NCBI GenBank assembly: GCA_028701945.1
Contig: JAQVPT010000248.1
Span: 1-5,446, forward strand
DNA from: Bacteroidales bacterium
GTDB taxonomy: Bacteria; Bacteroidota; Bacteroidia; Bacteroidales; ML635J-15
Direction: 5' to 3'
Length of the DNA stretch: 5,446 bases
The notes below the pieces were generated by a model, which ran no database searches, was not told where the DNA came from, and worked only from the letters and a program-made list of their open reading frames with translations. Made by a program: the position numbers and the translations under genes. Below are positions 5,342-5,446 of this stretch, piece after piece; position 1 is the stretch's first letter, and each line of letters begins with the position of its first letter.

Positions 5342-5446
5342 ATGTTTAAAAATCACCCAAAAGGATTAATGGCCGCTTCGCTTGCAAATATGGGCGAACG
5401 CTTTGGCTTTTACACCATGATGGCGATTTTGGAGATCGGAAGAGCA
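5342..5446 (+). CDS. Proton-dependent oligopeptide transporter (POT/PTR family MFS), N-terminal fragment
   Basis: Thirty-five codons run from ATG at 5342 to the right edge. Residues 1-30 read MFKNHPKGLMAASLANMGER then FGFYTMMAIL, the conserved start of Bacteroidota peptide MFS transporters: a short cytoplasmic tail, then transmembrane helix 1 with NMGERFGFY (16-24). These carriers import di- and tripeptides with protons across the inner membrane. In classical POT proteins helix 1 carries ExxER; here the first Glu is Asn (N16) while Glu19-Arg20 remain, as I recall for this subgroup. The last five codons (EIGRA, from 5432) derive from sequencing adapter and replace the expected hydrophobic continuation of helix 1. 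The genuine coding sequence ends at about 5432. The start is supported by the conserved N-terminus and an upstream -7 box. Confidence 0.85.
   Translation, partial: MFKNHPKGLMAASLANMGERFGFYTMMAILEIGRA
5433..5446 (+). other. Illumina TruSeq adapter remnant (assembly artefact)
   Basis: The final 14 bases, AGATCGGAAGAGCA, are identical to the first 14 bases of the Illumina TruSeq read-1 adapter. They sit exactly at the sequence end and break the hydrophobic helix of the transporter by introducing Glu-Ile-Gly-Arg-Ala. This is untrimmed adapter carried into the assembly, not genomic DNA. Confidence 0.95.

Noticed and set aside
1..5446. CRISPR array, tRNA, rRNA, defence or toxin-antitoxin system
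   Set aside because: I saw no regularly spaced direct repeats, no tRNA-like cloverleaf, no conserved rRNA stretches, and every sizeable open frame is accounted for by the genes listed.

Overview
This 5,446-base window looks like a short contig end from a low-G+C member of the Bacteroidota, probably an environmental or metagenome-assembled Bacteroidales-like lineage. The reasons are the strong A/T bias, a DUF4831-type lipid- or envelope-associated protein (a family I know from Bacteroidota), a LytS/YehU-type sensor kinase N-terminus, the absence of Shine-Dalgarno sequences in front of start codons, and several upstream boxes matching the Bacteroidota -7 promoter element TAnnTTTG. I cannot name the genus.

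Layout from left to right. Bases 1-312 (minus strand) encode the membrane N-terminus of a sensor histidine kinase that runs off the left edge, with its own candidate promoter just upstream. Bases 435-2132 (minus) encode a small Omp85-superfamily outer-membrane barrel with POTRA-like repeats. Bases 2129-3295 (minus) encode a secreted DUF4831-like protein whose stop codon overlaps the barrel's start codon in an ATGA junction, so these two form a translationally coupled pair transcribed DUF4831 first. Bases 3296-3655 are a 360-base gene-free stretch that is densely packed with three successive imperfect inverted repeats. Bases 3656-5167 (minus) encode a complete bifunctional NAD(P)HX epimerase/dehydratase (Nnr). 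Bases 5168-5341 are a divergent promoter region, and a peptide-transporter-like MFS gene (POT family) begins on the plus strand at 5342 and runs off the right edge.

The last 14 bases (5433-5446) are an exact copy of the start of the Illumina TruSeq adapter. They replace the expected transporter sequence, so the final five codons of the right-hand gene are artefactual.

The genes do not make one pathway. The DUF4831/Omp85 pair is the only tightly linked unit and plausibly works in the cell envelope; Nnr is metabolite-repair housekeeping; the kinase and transporter are separate units cut by the window edges. I see no defence system, CRISPR array, tRNA, rRNA, insertion sequence with transposase, or phage gene. 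The least explained part is the inverted-repeat cluster at 3391-3657.
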